A stretch of DNA of 64,000 nt from Odiellus spinosus. Taxonomy: Eukaryota > Arthropoda > Arachnida > Opiliones > Phalangiidae. The first letter of the stretch is position 1. Each line of letters opens with the position of its first letter. The translations under genes were made by a program, and so were the position numbers. The notes under the pieces are model-generated. The model saw nothing but the letters and a program-made list of their open reading frames with translations, had not been told where the DNA came from and made no database searches. Of the stretch, positions 1 through 9,120 are shown one piece after another. The DNA lies in NCBI GenBank assembly GCA_963920705.1, contig OY987225.1:10388158-10452157 (forward strand), given 5' to 3'.

Positions 1-66
1 AACCTACTATGAGAATTGGGTTGTTTACTAACAGATATCGTGCCTGGTTTAAGTCGAATGTGATGT

Positions 67-189
67 TTAAACCAAGTGTTTTCTACCAGGTTTTCCAGAA
101 AACAATGTATACAATTCTTGGCTTAATAATAACAGATCATTGGTTTCAGACTCCAATAATAATTCTCCTAGGTTTAATTGGTTTACGTT
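67..189 (-). pseudogene. Pol linker fragment just upstream of reverse transcriptase
   Basis: A 41-codon open stretch on the minus strand includes LLLLSQELYTLF followed by SGKPGRKHLV and then a stop (complement of 67-69). In Ty3/Gypsy polyproteins a similar acidic, leucine-rich linker ends in a PGRxxLV-type motif a few residues before the reverse transcriptase begins. Below 67 the frame is broken by several stops in quick succession. It lies in a different frame from the protease segment, so an indel separates them. The family assignment is inferred from motif resemblance only. Confidence 0.5.
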
Positions 190-227
190 AACCTCAGGGA
201 TTTTCAGGGAGTTGGTTGACTTGAACT

Positions 228-560
228 AAAGGGTATTAAAGGCAAAATAAACCCACAATAAGAAAATGTGTCATTATCATAATCAATAATTGCTTTCATA
301 TCTCTAATTAATTCGTTACCCAAGATAAGGGGATGACGTAATCCTGGTACGTATTACATGAAACTTTAAGGGAATAATGCCCATATTTACTCCCAATTTA
401 TCTCAAGAGTAACGTGTCCCAAAGTTTCTTCCGTTAAATTATCGATTGGCATTTGTACAACTCTAGGCCTGTATTCTATTAATGTTGTTACCCCAAGCTC
501 ATAAACTAATTCTTCAGAAATAGTGCATTTATCAGCTCATTTATCGAGAAATGCTACTAT
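228..560 (-). pseudogene. Retropepsin-like aspartic protease remnant with destroyed active site
   Basis: In one minus-strand frame the segment reads VAFLD, then K, a stop and A, then DKCTISEELVYELG (active-site codons at 534-545). A retropepsin would have D-T-G-A at this place, so the threonine and glycine codons have been lost to K and a stop. Further along the same frame ILGNELIRDM (codons from 326 downward) matches the conserved ILGxxxL segment near the end of retropepsins. Three more stops lie between the two motifs. The frame is the same as that of the Gag zinc knuckle, consistent with a Gag-protease polyprotein. Non-functional. Confidence 0.55.
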
Positions 561-680
561 GTTTTTATTACATATTATAATTCTAATAATAATAATTTTG
601 TTTTGATTGGTTGGCTTGGTACATATTTAAATTAATTGATGGACCCTGTCCTTGTCCCTGTCCAGCGCCTTGCGGTCCAT

Positions 681-974
681 TCAAAGAGTTGGAATTTCGT
701 TTCCCGAAGAAGTACTATTTGGAGTAATCCTCCTTGAACCCTGCTGTACTGAATTAGGTGTACCAGTTTGGGTTGTGACATTGGGACAATTTCTACTAAT
801 ATGTCCAACTTCATGACATTGGAAACAGGTTGGGGTAAAATTAGATGACACCGTATGCCTAGGTAATTTGTTCTTTGTAAGGGACTTGATCTTTGTGGTG
901 CAGGAGGGGGATATATCGACACCACTATTTCGTGATTCTTGAATTTGTAGGATTTCACTATCAAATTGGGCCAT
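681..974 (-). pseudogene. Gag nucleocapsid fragment with CCHC zinc knuckle
   Basis: A 97-codon minus-strand frame contains CFQCHEVGHISRNC (codons 786-827), a perfect C-x2-C-x4-H-x4-C zinc knuckle. In retroelements this binds the RNA genome during packaging. Around it the protein is polar and basic, as expected of a nucleocapsid tail. It follows a capsid-like segment (1019-1222) in another frame, so a frameshift separates capsid from nucleocapsid. An overlapping frame at 632-964 is a shadow. The isolated ATG at 972-974 is probably not the original start; this is the internal part of a Gag polyprotein. Confidence 0.7.
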
Positions 975-1018
975 GGTTCCTAGGTATTCCTAGGCGACAA
1001 CATTTTAACTGATTTTTG

Positions 1019-2449
1019 CTAGCAATAAGCGAACCAATCTACAGTTAAAGGTTCCCGTAATGACCAATTCAATTTAACTATCTTATGTCTAAAATCCAAA
1101 AGATCATCCGTATCCTGGGCTAACGCTCCAAAAAGAGCCATTTCCAAACAACTTTCTCTATCATCGGATAAATATTTAATATGAAATTCCGTCGTGAACT
1201 TTTGCCATGTTAATCTACGATTTTTTTATACATTAAATCCATAATCCATACTTGAGCTCCTTTAGTGAATACCCTTTAGTATCTGAATAATTGAGGTTGT
1301 AGAGGGAATTGAACCAGGTAACGCTACCGTTAGAGTGGAGGTTTGACTTCCTGTTCCCAAACTACTAGGGATCTGTATACTTGAACTAAAACTTCCTGAC
1401 ATTCCACCAAAAGTATTGGCAGTGATTGGGATTGAATGTAAAATAGGTCCTCCCATACCTGAGCTAACTACACTAGCATTTTGAGAGGTAGTAGCCGCAG
1501 AATATATTAATCCCGTCGAGAAGGAAATACCTGAACCGGTTAAATTAACTGTTACTACGCTAGAAACAGGTAAACTGACAGGGTTTCCTAAACTCATAGA
1601 TACAGAGGACGAAGCAATTTGATTGTCTGCAATATTAACATCTCCCGATAATATAGGGTCAGGGTCAGTTCCCATATGCCTTAATGTGGCTGAATTAGCC
1701 TTTTCTCGTGAACTCTGTGGTAAATTAACTTCATTTTCTAGTGGATCAGTAATACTCCATTCACTGTTTGAAGTTTCCATTAGTTCTGGTGGAGGGGGGT
1801 CTCTTTCAAGGGAATTTAACTGTTGTAATCTACTTTGTAAATGGGCATGTACCTGATCCTCAAATAGCAATCGTTAGTGATTAAGTGTCTTTCTATCCTG
1901 TATAATCCTATTCTGGACACCAAATGTTTGCTGATCCAAGGCTTCTTTAGCCTGTAGTAACAATATGTGTTGTTGTTCCAACTCACCCCCCTCTCATTCC
2001 CTAGCTAACTGTTCCTGAATTTGTAAATTTAACGTAGGATCATCGTCTATTGCACTAGTATTAGTTGCTGTATTTGATTGTATAGGATTATTTACGGGTT
2101 TCTCTTTAGCTGCTTGCGTCAATACCCGGATTTTCTGCTCAGTATGTTCTAGTCTATTACTAAATTTATCAAAAACTCTACTGGAAATGGCTTAAACTAA
2201 TCGTTCCTCGTTAAATAGCTCTCTTTCAGCATTTTGAACGGTATTTCTATCGGTTAAATCAGATAAGATTCTAAATCTTGCCCTACGTAAAGGGGTTCTA
2301 TGAGGAGTTGGTGCAGGGGTATGATAATTAGTTTCTTGTGGAGTATGATATGTTGGTGATATTACACCAGCTTGTCGAATAGGATCAATTTGTGGATACG
2401 TCCCAGAGAAAAACATCCATATATCATTACTATGAAACATAACTACCAA
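1019..2449 (-). pseudogene. Gag-like frame (N-terminal, coiled-coil and capsid-like parts) with five in-frame stops
   Basis: One frame on the minus strand can be followed from 2449 to a stop at 1019-1021, about 477 codons. It is interrupted by in-frame stops whose complements lie at 2192-2194, 1994-1996, 1874-1876, 1262-1264 and 1226-1228. The first part is proline-, threonine- and arginine-rich. The middle has glutamine- and leucine-rich stretches that could form a coiled coil (about 2190-1880). The next part (1870-1262) begins MLFEDQVHAHLQSRLQQL and becomes serine/threonine/glycine-rich. The end (1222-1019) contains WQKFTTEFHIKYLSDDRE, capsid-like in style. Identification as Gag depends mainly on the adjacent zinc knuckle and protease. 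Confidence 0.55.
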
Positions 2450-3439
2450 ACATGATAATCAATAATATAGAGCTTAATATCCCAAAAAGATCACCTAACA
2501 TAAGAATGGTTACCTATAGAGCCTAAGGCCTAACACTTGAATTACAATTTTAAATTAGTAAAAAAATAAAAAATGTTGGCTAAATTAAAGAATAGCTGCT
2601 GCAGCGAATTTTTAGAGGAACCAATTTGTTTCTAAATCAGAAAAAATCTGAAAAATTATGGTGCAAAAATTATTCACCGCAAACTATTATTAAGAAAGTT
2701 ACACGCACTTATTAGAGATGGGTCAAGGCTTACCCATGGTTTAGCATTGCCGAAAATGCCCTTACCAAAATACAAGTCTAAATTAAAGCTATATTAAGGA
2801 TGAAAAATATTTAAGTCTTCAGTTAAGCTTAAACAAGTATTAAATATGGATCATTTACTATATTGTTTTTTAGCACAAAAATAAGTCTTTTTTTAAGTCT
2901 AAATTTGATATGAAATGGTGATCAAAATTGACGTTTTAATTAAGTCGCAATTAGGACTAAATTAAGACTGTTATAAGCATTGTTTAAAGACTCAAAAGGC
3001 AGATTTATTTAGGAATAATTTTAGACTTATTTTAGAGCATTCTTAGTATGGTTTAAGGATTCAAAATTAATATATATGTAAGACCAATTTAAGACTTAAT
3101 TTTAACTGTCAATAGTACGGTTGAAAGACTTATAATGCAGATTTATTTAAGATTAATACAAGACCAATTTAAGGCTTAATTTTGACTTTCATTAGTACGG
3201 TTGAAAGACTTATAAAGCAGATTAACATAAGACCAATTTAAGGGTTAATTTTTACTGTAGTTAGTATGGTTTAAATTTAAACCTCCATGATCACAACTGG
3301 CAATATTTTTTTTTCCTTTTTGGAGTCTTTTATATCTTGATATGGCCTATTTACTAATTGAATGAGAGTAAATGTACATTTAGATATTTTAATTTTATCT
3401 TAAAATATATAATTGTTGATCGTAACATACAAAATTAAA
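2450..3439. other. AT-rich non-coding stretch; possible but unproven LTR or leader of the element to the left
   Basis: No credible coding frame is seen. The sequence is strongly AT-rich and repeatedly uses AAGTCT/AGACTT words, including the tandem repeat annotated separately. By position it is where the leader and 5' LTR of the minus-strand retroelement would be expected, but I found no paired copy of an LTR, no TG...CA ends that I trust and no tRNA-complementary primer site. A poly-T run lies at about 3306-3314. Confidence 0.4.
2920..3290. repeat. Degenerate tandem repeat of about 70-80 bp
   Basis: The word AGACCAATTTAAG begins at 3081, 3161 and 3230 (spacings 80 and 69), each time followed by a TTAATTTT-ACT segment and a TAGTAYGGTT segment. 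Two of the copies continue with GAAAGACTTATAAWGCAGATT. A more diverged copy can be followed from about 2955 (ATTAAGACTG, then GTTTAAAGACTC and GGCAGATTTATTT). Copies differ by substitutions and small indels, so the repeat is old. Function unknown. Confidence 0.75.
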
Positions 3440-3880
3440 TTAGCTTCCTTCGGTTACATTACATGGTTCCGCGACATAGTTTACATTATTATTAAAAATT
3501 AAAAAGCAAGGTAGGAAAAGGTTTTGAATTGGAACTGCTTGGATAATGTTAGGAGTGTCACCGATTTTTTTTAAGTTTCCAGATATTTCACAAGTCTTGA
3601 ATGGCAATGAACAATTAAATTTTGAAATAACTGCGAAATAATTTATTGTACACTCGCAATTTACTCTTTGGCAAACACAACGTGGGCTGTGCTTTACAAA
3701 TATCTTAATTTTTCCATAATTAACCCTGCCATTATTTTTAAATGAGATAATATCATTTTGGTGCCTTATTGTTCGTGTGTACGATTCAGAGTGAAACATA
3801 AAGTTTTTGATTTTTAACCGTGAAAAAAGGCGAATTTGATTAACCCCATTATCCAAAACATTCCTAAAAGGCTCGTGCAC
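3440..3880 (-). CDS. Orphan 146-residue open frame of unknown function, possibly transposon-derived
   Basis: This minus-strand frame starts with ATG and is open for 146 codons, unusually long for AT-rich non-coding DNA. It contains NDIISFKNNGRVNYGKI, then a cysteine cluster of the form C-x-C-x5-C-x-C (CVCQRVNCEC), and ends NNNVNYVAEPCNVTEGS. The layout, a beta-rich stretch with a GKI motif and a closing YVAEPCN-like segment, reminds me of the C-terminal domain of unnamed transposon-associated proteins common in arthropod genomes, but I cannot name the family. It could be a 3' exon or a fragment of a mobile element. No splice sites or neighbours support a host gene. Confidence 0.35.
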   Translation of the reverse strand: MHEPFRNVLDNGVNQIRLFSRLKIKNFMFHSESYTRTIRHQNDIISFKNNGRVNYGKIKIFVKHSPRCVCQRVNCECTINYFAVISKFNCSLPFKTCEISGNLKKIGDTPNIIQAVPIQNLFLPCFLIFNNNVNYVAEPCNVTEGS

Positions 3881-3998
3881 GTAATTGAACTGGGCATGCC
3901 CACTAAAATTCCCCGAAGCCTGATCCCGCTAAATATAAATTTCTCAGAAGCTTACCTTCGGTTGCTAAATACCTGAGAAAATTCCGGAAAAGATCAAA

Positions 3999-4043
3999 TT
4001 TCACACAGAATAAATTTGACATTATTTCACATAGAATAAATTT
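3999..4043 (+). repeat. Short direct repeat, two 19 bp copies 26 bp apart
   Basis: TTTCACACAGAATAAATTT at 3999-4017 is repeated with one mismatch at 4025-4043 (TTTCACATAGAATAAATTT). A local tandem duplication; no function suggested. Confidence 0.8.
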
Positions 4044-4050
4044 CAATATT

Positions 4051-4083
4051 AAGTTAGGTAAGGTTAGGTTAGGTAAGGTTAAG
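4051..4083 (+). repeat. Short TTAGG-like interspersed repeat
   Basis: The stretch contains three GTTAGG words alternating with GTAAGG and GGTTAAG. TTAGG is the ancestral telomeric repeat of insects, and short AACCTAACC/TTAGG-like microsatellites are scattered through many insect genomes. Only about 33 bp, so this is a microsatellite and not a telomere. Confidence 0.6.
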
Positions 4084-4496
4084 TAAAAACTCAGTCAAAA
4101 AGAATTATGGCAATGTGTTGGTAAAGATTTACTTGAAAGTTCATCTTGTGAAAAAAAAAATTTAACCTATGGGATTTTTACTTAGGAAGGTTAAAATTTC
4201 AATCTCTTGTAACTTTCTTAATAATGGTTTGCGGTGGAACATTTTTGCACCAGAATTTTTTTCTCATTATACTGAATTAAAAAAATTCTTCAAAACTCCC
4301 AAAAGGTTAATATTAGGGTCAAAAATATATGTAATAATGATTAAGTTAATTATTCAAATTGATTTACCTTAGAAGCTGCAAAAAAATTCGATAATTTCGA
4401 AACAAAAAATCTTTCAAGCCATTGCATTGTTAATTGGAACACTTTGTTAGTCAATCACGACATATTTTAATATATTTAATATATTTAAAGCGACGA

Positions 4497-5258
4497 CGGT
4501 GTCGTGTTCGCCCCCTCCAACAAGAGCTGACACGCGGCTTATTCTGAAAAAACTAAAACAAGGCTCCTCAGCTGGCCCAGACATGATTCAGAATAGATTT
4601 CTCCGAATGTGTTGTAACACACTTGATGGTATTCTCGCCATTCTCTTCCTCTCTATACTCAGGCCAGCTCCCTGATGATTGGCTCAATGCTAATGTAGTG
4701 CCTATCTACAAAAAAAGTGGCTCTAAATAGGATCCAAAAAATTATCCCCCAATAAGCCTCACCTCCGCAATCTGCAAGACCCTTGAAATTTATTTACATG
4801 GTATAATCTACAACCATGTAAAGCACAAATTATATCCCGCGCAACATGGTTTCCTCTGAGGTCGCTCCACTACTACAAACCTTTTATCAACCCTATCTGA
4901 GTGGCTCCAGGCGCTTGATGCAGGCTTCCCCACGGATATTATTTACCTAGATATTTCAAAGGCTTTCGACTTAGTGCCTCATTTGCGCCTCCTATCTAAA
5001 CTTCGAGCCCTTGGTTTGGACGGTAATCTTCCCGATTGGCTCACCACTTACCTCTCTTGTCGCACTCAAAAGGTCTCTCTCAATGGCACTTTAAGCGATT
5101 CTGTACGTGTCCTCAGTGGTGTTCCCCAAGGCAGTGTCTTGGGGCCTCTAATCTTTTTGATATACATCAATGATATGCCATCTAACATTTTAAGTGCTCT
5201 TATTCTATACGCTGATGACGTCAAACTATACCGTACCATTCGGACCTACATACCCTGA
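4497..5258 (+). pseudogene. LINE reverse transcriptase domain, frameshifted and with stops
   Basis: The fingers region includes GSSAGPDMIQNRF (about 4534-4572), then a frameshift near 4670. In the following frame come LPDDWLNANVVPIYKKSGSK, PISLTS and KTLE, motif A as YLDISKAFDLVPH (aspartates at 4950-4952 and 4968-4970), motif B as GVPQGSVLGPL (about 5118-5150) and motif C as YADD (5208-5219). These are the catalytic and primer-grip motifs of non-LTR reverse transcriptases. In-frame stops lie at 4728-4730 and 4857-4859. After YADD the frame reaches a stop at 5256-5258 and the residues expected between motif C and the thumb appear to be missing, so a deletion is likely around 5240. Confidence 0.85.
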
Positions 5259-5442
5259 GTCAATGGCCTCTCTTTCAACCCAAACAAATCCTTCCACTTG
5301 AGAATATCTACGGTAAAAGGCGAGACTAACAACTCTCTTTCTCCATACTTTATATTCGGAACCCTCCTTCAGCGTACGCCTCACCACCGCTACCTGGGTG
5401 TTATAATTATAATCTCAAGCAACCTCTCATCCACGTATCATT

Positions 5443-5973
5443 GTGCAGACATCCTCAAGAACCAGTAAAATTACGGGGGCGATTCGAAGGAACTTCTCCT
5501 ATATGAACTACAAAATAGTTACTACCCTTTACAACCAATATGTGAGACCTATTCTCGAATACTGCTCCTCCATCTTGCGACCTCACCTTATTAAAGACAA
5601 TATCGTGCTCGAGAACATTCAATTCGCTGTGACCAAAGTCCCCTTGCCCCTTCGACCTTTTCCGCGTCACGAAAGGCAGAAAGTTCTCAACTGGCCCTCA
5701 CTCCAAACCAGGTGGGACTTATGTGATCTATTACTCCTATACAAGATTCTTGCGGACCCGCTTCAGAATTACTTCTCTCAAGTCACTGAATCTCAAACGC
5801 ATGGTAACTCGCGCAAACTTTTCGTCAAGCGCGCCCGGCTAAACGTGGTTAAAAACTCCTTCTTCCTTCGCGTTATCCCCAAGTGGAACGCTCTCCTTAC
5901 TGAACTGGTTGTGTCTACCTCTATCAATTCCTTCAAATCTAAGCTTTTCCAATTGGTCCATCCCTCTAACTAA
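5443..5973 (+). pseudogene. LINE ORF2 C-terminal region (thumb and beyond)
   Basis: A 176-codon open stretch in a different frame from motif C. It contains YNQYVRPILEYCSSI, a hallmark of the region after the thumb in Jockey/CR1-type ORF2 proteins, then HERQKVLNWPSLQTRWDLCD, a conserved block in the same elements, and ends with WNALL and FKSKLFQLV. The stop at 5971-5973 is the likely original end of ORF2. The segment 5259-5442 between the two frames also reads like ORF2 (NNP-type SFNPNKSFHL, then HHRYLGV) with frame changes. Confidence 0.75.
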
Positions 5974-5998
5974 ACCATCAATACCACTAAAAAGTTGT

Positions 5999-6180
5999 TC
6001 ACTACTGCGTCACTCCTACCCTTAAGTCACTAACTACTACTACGCCACTATCACTCCTACGTCACTATCACTCCTACGTCACTACTGCTACATAACCAAC
6101 TTCTACTTTGTCACCTACTACTCATCGTAAAATGTCTATACCTCTACTTCGTCAAGAACTCTACTTCGTCAATAACCCTA
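5999..6180 (+). repeat. Short tandem repeats in the LINE 3' untranslated region
   Basis: ACTATCACTCCTACGTC occurs twice back to back (6047-6063 and 6064-6080), with degenerate copies on both sides built from ACTACT, CACTCCTAC and CTACTTCGTCA words. It lies directly after the ORF2 stop and before the tail, so it is probably part of the element. Confidence 0.7.
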
Positions 6181-6275
6181 AAGCGTCTTTATTTTTATTT
6201 AATTTTACACATTTTGGGAGCCAGTTTGGGAGCTGTTAAGAATATAATCACATCCCTAGCTCCATACAAAATCCA

Positions 6276-6298
6276 GGAAGAAGAAGAAGAAAGAAAAA
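6276..6298 (+). repeat. GAA-rich 3' tail of the LINE
   Basis: GGAAGAAGAAGAAGAAAG continuing into an A-rich end. CR1/Jockey-type elements often end in a short microsatellite rather than a long poly-A. This marks the probable 3' end of the LINE. Confidence 0.6.
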
Positions 6299-6869
6299 GC
6301 TCAAAACAACGTGGCTTCTTAATGAGGTAGCTATTCCAAAAGAATGACACTAAAACCTTGGAAGAGAGAAGTAGTATGGAATGGAAAATACGGTACGAAT
6401 AGTACAGAGATCTTATCCCATGCCTAACACAGTAAAAACCAGGACGTCCGCTGTAAGTGCCACCTGGTGGGCTAAGAAAGCTTTGAGTTTCAAATTGTAT
6501 CGTCTGCTGTGGTTCTTAGGAAACGTTAGTTTAGGCCGCGTCGCGTGTTTGGACGTGTCTGTTAGTCATGAACTATTGCAGCACGTTAAATATTTTTATA
6601 CAATCACTAAATATGCCTAACCTTGCCATTTAAGAAATTCGAAACTCGTTCTTATTAAAAACTTAAAATCAGAAAAAATATCTGAAAGATCAAGAGAAGA
6701 AAAGAGAAGCAATCTCTCAATATCTGATATCATCGTAGTCTTACACGTGGATTTAAGCCTTAACCTCGAGGAGTTCAAGCAGAAGACAATTCGGGCAAAA
6801 ATGTACAAACAAAACTTAAAATCGCGCGATAGATGGCTCTACAACCTTAGGTACTGGAAAATTCTGTAA
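6299..6869. other. Intergenic sequence, no gene recognised
   Basis: A 79-codon plus frame (6381-6620) and a 63-codon minus frame (6617-6808) show no motif and lack the neighbours or composition of genes. Nothing else seen. Confidence 0.5.
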
Positions 6870-7023
6870 TACCCTTTTCAGACGAGGCGTAACTAGCCGG
6901 TTTAATCAGATTTAACCATGGTTTATTCAAAATAAACCGAGGTTTATTGAACTGAAAAGGCTATGTAAACCTCGGTTAAATCTGATTAAACCACGGCTAA
7001 TTACGCCTCGTCTGAAGAGGGTA
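6870..7023. mobile_element. Foldback / MITE-like element with about 50 bp inverted arms
   Basis: The left arm begins CCCTTTTCAGACGAGGCGTA and the right arm ends TACGCCTCGTCTGAAGAGGG. The complementarity continues through the block GTTTAATCAGATTTAACC, giving arms of about 50 bp with a few mismatches around a roughly 50 bp centre. Both outer ends abut TA (6870-6871 and 7022-7023), compatible with a TA target duplication as in Tc1/mariner-type MITEs. Inside, CTGAAAAGG repeats the terminal CCTTTTCAG in inverted orientation and TAAACC/GGTTTA words recur, suggesting nesting of smaller palindromes. It has no coding capacity, and the superfamily is not decided. Confidence 0.8.
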
Positions 7024-7920
7024 TACGGGCATGGCCCACCCTGTTTACCACTCCAGAATCACAAACAATCTCCTCCTAGCTAAAACTATCAAAGAGAAAA
7101 GCCCTCTCTCAATCACGTGATAAACCAAGGAGTATTCTAGCCTGTATTAGCAACTACCCAACATGTGATTCCAGTGTAAAAACCGGTCATTGATAGTTCA
7201 ATAGCTGTTCAAGCACATGGGACTGAAATTAGGCACAGAAATAAGTAGTGTCCCCTGGAAATTAATGTTCACAGCTGATGGGGCTGCACACATCCCCGAC
7301 CGAAAAAAGCGAGACCAAAAAAAAAAAAGAAAAAAAAAATACACGACGGCGCGAAAAAACGAAACTAACGTGCGCAAAAAAAGAAACGAACTAAGCGAAT
7401 CGAATCGGCGGTGCCTCCATTTGTAACTGGTGGGTCTTTGACAGAGAGTAAACAAACTGGTTTCACTTCTTAATGGGATAATATAATTTAAACAAATAAC
7501 ATTATAAATATTCAAGTTTAAACATGAGATCCTGAGTTCGTTCTCCCACCAATTGACCTCCGTAGGTTTGTAGCTTTCCATTTTATGAATGATCTCCCTG
7601 GAAGTGACGTGACATTCTAGATATGATGATCCCACATGATATGAGTTGCGGCTGGCGCCCTCTGTAGGAGATTTCTTCAGGCGTTGAAAGCATGATTAAG
7701 TCCCATTTGATAGCATGTGGTTCATGATCCTTGGTAAGCTTTTTGGTCTTTCATTAAATGTATAACCAGATGGTCAAGACCATAGGAATAGCTAGACCCA
7801 TGACATTGTAAAAAAGGCTGAAAGAATGATGCTATAGCAGGGGCTTGTTATGCATGCATAAACACTCTTTGAACAATTTGAATGGCGTTTCGATATTCCT
7901 TTAAAAACGAAATTGCGTAA
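7024..7920. other. Flank between the foldback element and the satellite, no gene recognised
   Basis: No convincing coding frame. An A-rich run lies at 7317-7339, which creates the phenylalanine-rich part of a minus-strand open frame at 7198-7635; that frame is not credible as a gene. The last 50 bases (about 7870-7920) are AT-rich and include CGTTTCGATATTC and AAAAACGAAATTGCG, which loosely resemble diverged pieces of the satellite monomer. Confidence 0.5.
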
Positions 7921-9120
7921 AGTTTTTCAAATTGTGTTTTTCGAATCGTGTTTTTCGAATCGTGTTTTTCGAATCGTGTTTTTCGAATCGTGTTTTTCGA
8001 ATCGTGTTTTTCGAATCGTGTTTTTCGAATCGTGTTTTTCGAATCGTGTTTTTCGAATCGTGCTTTTCGAATCGTGCTTTTCGAATCGTGCTTTTCGAAT
8101 CGTGCTTTTCGAATCGTGCTTTTCGAATCGTGTTTTTCGAATCGTGTTTTTCGAATCGTGTTTTTCGAATCGTGTTTTTCGAATCGTGTTTTTCGAATCG
8201 TGTTTTTCGAATCGTGTTTTTCGAATCGTGTTTTTCGAATCGTGTTTTTCGAATCGTGTTTTTCGAATCGTGTTTTTCGAATCGTGTTTTTCGAATCGTG
8301 TTTTTCGAATCGTGTTTTTCGAATCGTGTTTTTCGAATCGTGTTTTTCGAATCGTGTTTTTCGAATCCTGTTTTTCGAATCCTGTTTTTCGAATCCTGTT
8401 TTTCGAATCCTGTTCTTCGAATCGTGTTTTTCGAATCGTGTTTTTCGAATCGTGTTTTTCGAATCGTGTTTTTCGAATCGTGTTTTTCGAATCGTGTTTT
8501 TCGAATCGTGTTTTTCGAATCGTGTTTTTCGAATCGTTTTTTTCGAATCGTGTTTATCGAATCGTGTTTTTCGAATCGTGTTTTTCGAATCGTGTTTTTC
8601 GAATCGTGTTTTTCGAATCGTGTTTTTCGAATCGTGTTTTTCGAATCGTGTTTTTCGAATCGTGTTTTTCGAAAGGTGTTTTTCGAATCGTGTTTTTCGA
8701 AACGTGTTTTTCGAATCGTGTTTTTCGAATCGTGTTTTTCGAATCGTGTTTTTCGAATCGTGTTTTTCGAATCCTGTTCTTCGAATCCTGTTTTTCGAAT
8801 CCTGTTTTTCGAGTCGTGTTTTTCGAATCGTGTTTTTCGAATCGTGTTTTTCGAATCGTGTTTTTCGAATCGTGTTTTTCGAATCGTGTCGAATTTTCGA
8901 ATCGTGTTTTTCGAATCGTGTTTTTCGAATCGTGTTTTTCGAATCGTGTTTTTCGAATCGTGCTTTTCGAATCGTGTTTTTCGAATCGTGTTTTTCGAAT
9001 CGTGTTTTTCGGATCGTGCTTTTCGAATCGTGTTTTTCGAATCGTGCTTTTCGAATCGTGCTTTTCGAATCGTGTTTTTCGAATCGTGTTTTTCGAATCG
9101 TGTTTTAGAATCGTGTTTTT
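7921..9120 (+). repeat. Left-edge satellite domain, near-uniform monomers
   Basis: Mostly canonical 14-mers, with a short run of GTGCTTTTC monomers (about 8060-8125), CCTG-type monomers (about 8365-8415), and a marker cluster at 8671-8830: GAAAGGTG, then GAAACGTG, then CCTGTTCTTCG and two CCTG monomers ending in CGAGTCG. One 18 bp GTGTCGAATTTTCGAATC occurs near 8890 and one 13 bp copy near 9105. Confidence 0.85.

Larger units (their letters stand above)
1..2449 (-). mobile_element. Degenerate Ty3/Gypsy-like LTR retrotransposon (gag, protease, start of pol), cut by the left edge
   Basis: Read on the minus strand from about 2449 down to 1, the order is a long Gag-like frame, a CCHC zinc knuckle, a retropepsin-like domain and the linker that normally precedes reverse transcriptase. 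This is the gag-protease-pol order of LTR retrotransposons. Frames change between the capsid-like part and the knuckle, and many in-frame stops are present, so the copy is dead. The reverse transcriptase, RNase H and integrase would lie left of position 1. I could not identify an LTR or primer-binding site to the right of 2449. Assignment to Ty3/Gypsy rather than BEL/Pao rests on the pol linker and is moderate. Confidence 0.7.
3881..4496. other. Intergenic sequence, no gene recognised
   Basis: Contains the two small repeats annotated at 3999-4043 and 4051-4083. A 67-codon plus-strand frame at 4169-4372 has no recognisable motif and lies in AT-rich sequence; I do not consider it a gene. Confidence 0.5.
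4497..6298 (+). mobile_element. 5'-truncated non-LTR retrotransposon (LINE, Jockey/CR1-like)
   Basis: On the plus strand the element has a reverse transcriptase (about 4500-5258), a conserved C-terminal region (5443-5973), a 3' untranslated region with short tandem repeats and a GAA-rich tail (6276-6298). The endonuclease and ORF1 are missing on the left, the usual 5' truncation of target-primed reverse transcription. Frameshifts, stops and an internal deletion make it dead. The wording of the RT motifs and the WNxL/LF-type C-terminus suggest the Jockey/CR1 group; the exact clade is not decided. Confidence 0.85.

Noticed and set aside
9..191. 60-codon plus-strand frame at the left edge
   Set aside because: It lies antisense to the pol linker of the minus-strand retroelement and has no motif.
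632..964. 110-codon minus-strand frame
   Set aside because: It overlaps the zinc-knuckle frame in another register; the CCHC motif is only in the other frame.
1623..1856. 77-codon plus-strand frame
   Set aside because: It is antisense to the Gag-like frame, with no motif.
5455..5670. 71-codon minus-strand frame
   Set aside because: It is antisense to the LINE ORF2 C-terminal region.
7198..7635. 145-codon minus-strand frame
   Set aside because: Its centre is a phenylalanine run from the A-rich tract at 7317-7339, and no domain is visible; it is more likely chance.
7653..7660. TGGCGCCC as a retroviral-type primer-binding site
   Set aside because: Only 8 bases match, the following bases do not continue a tRNA 3' end, and no LTR flanks it.
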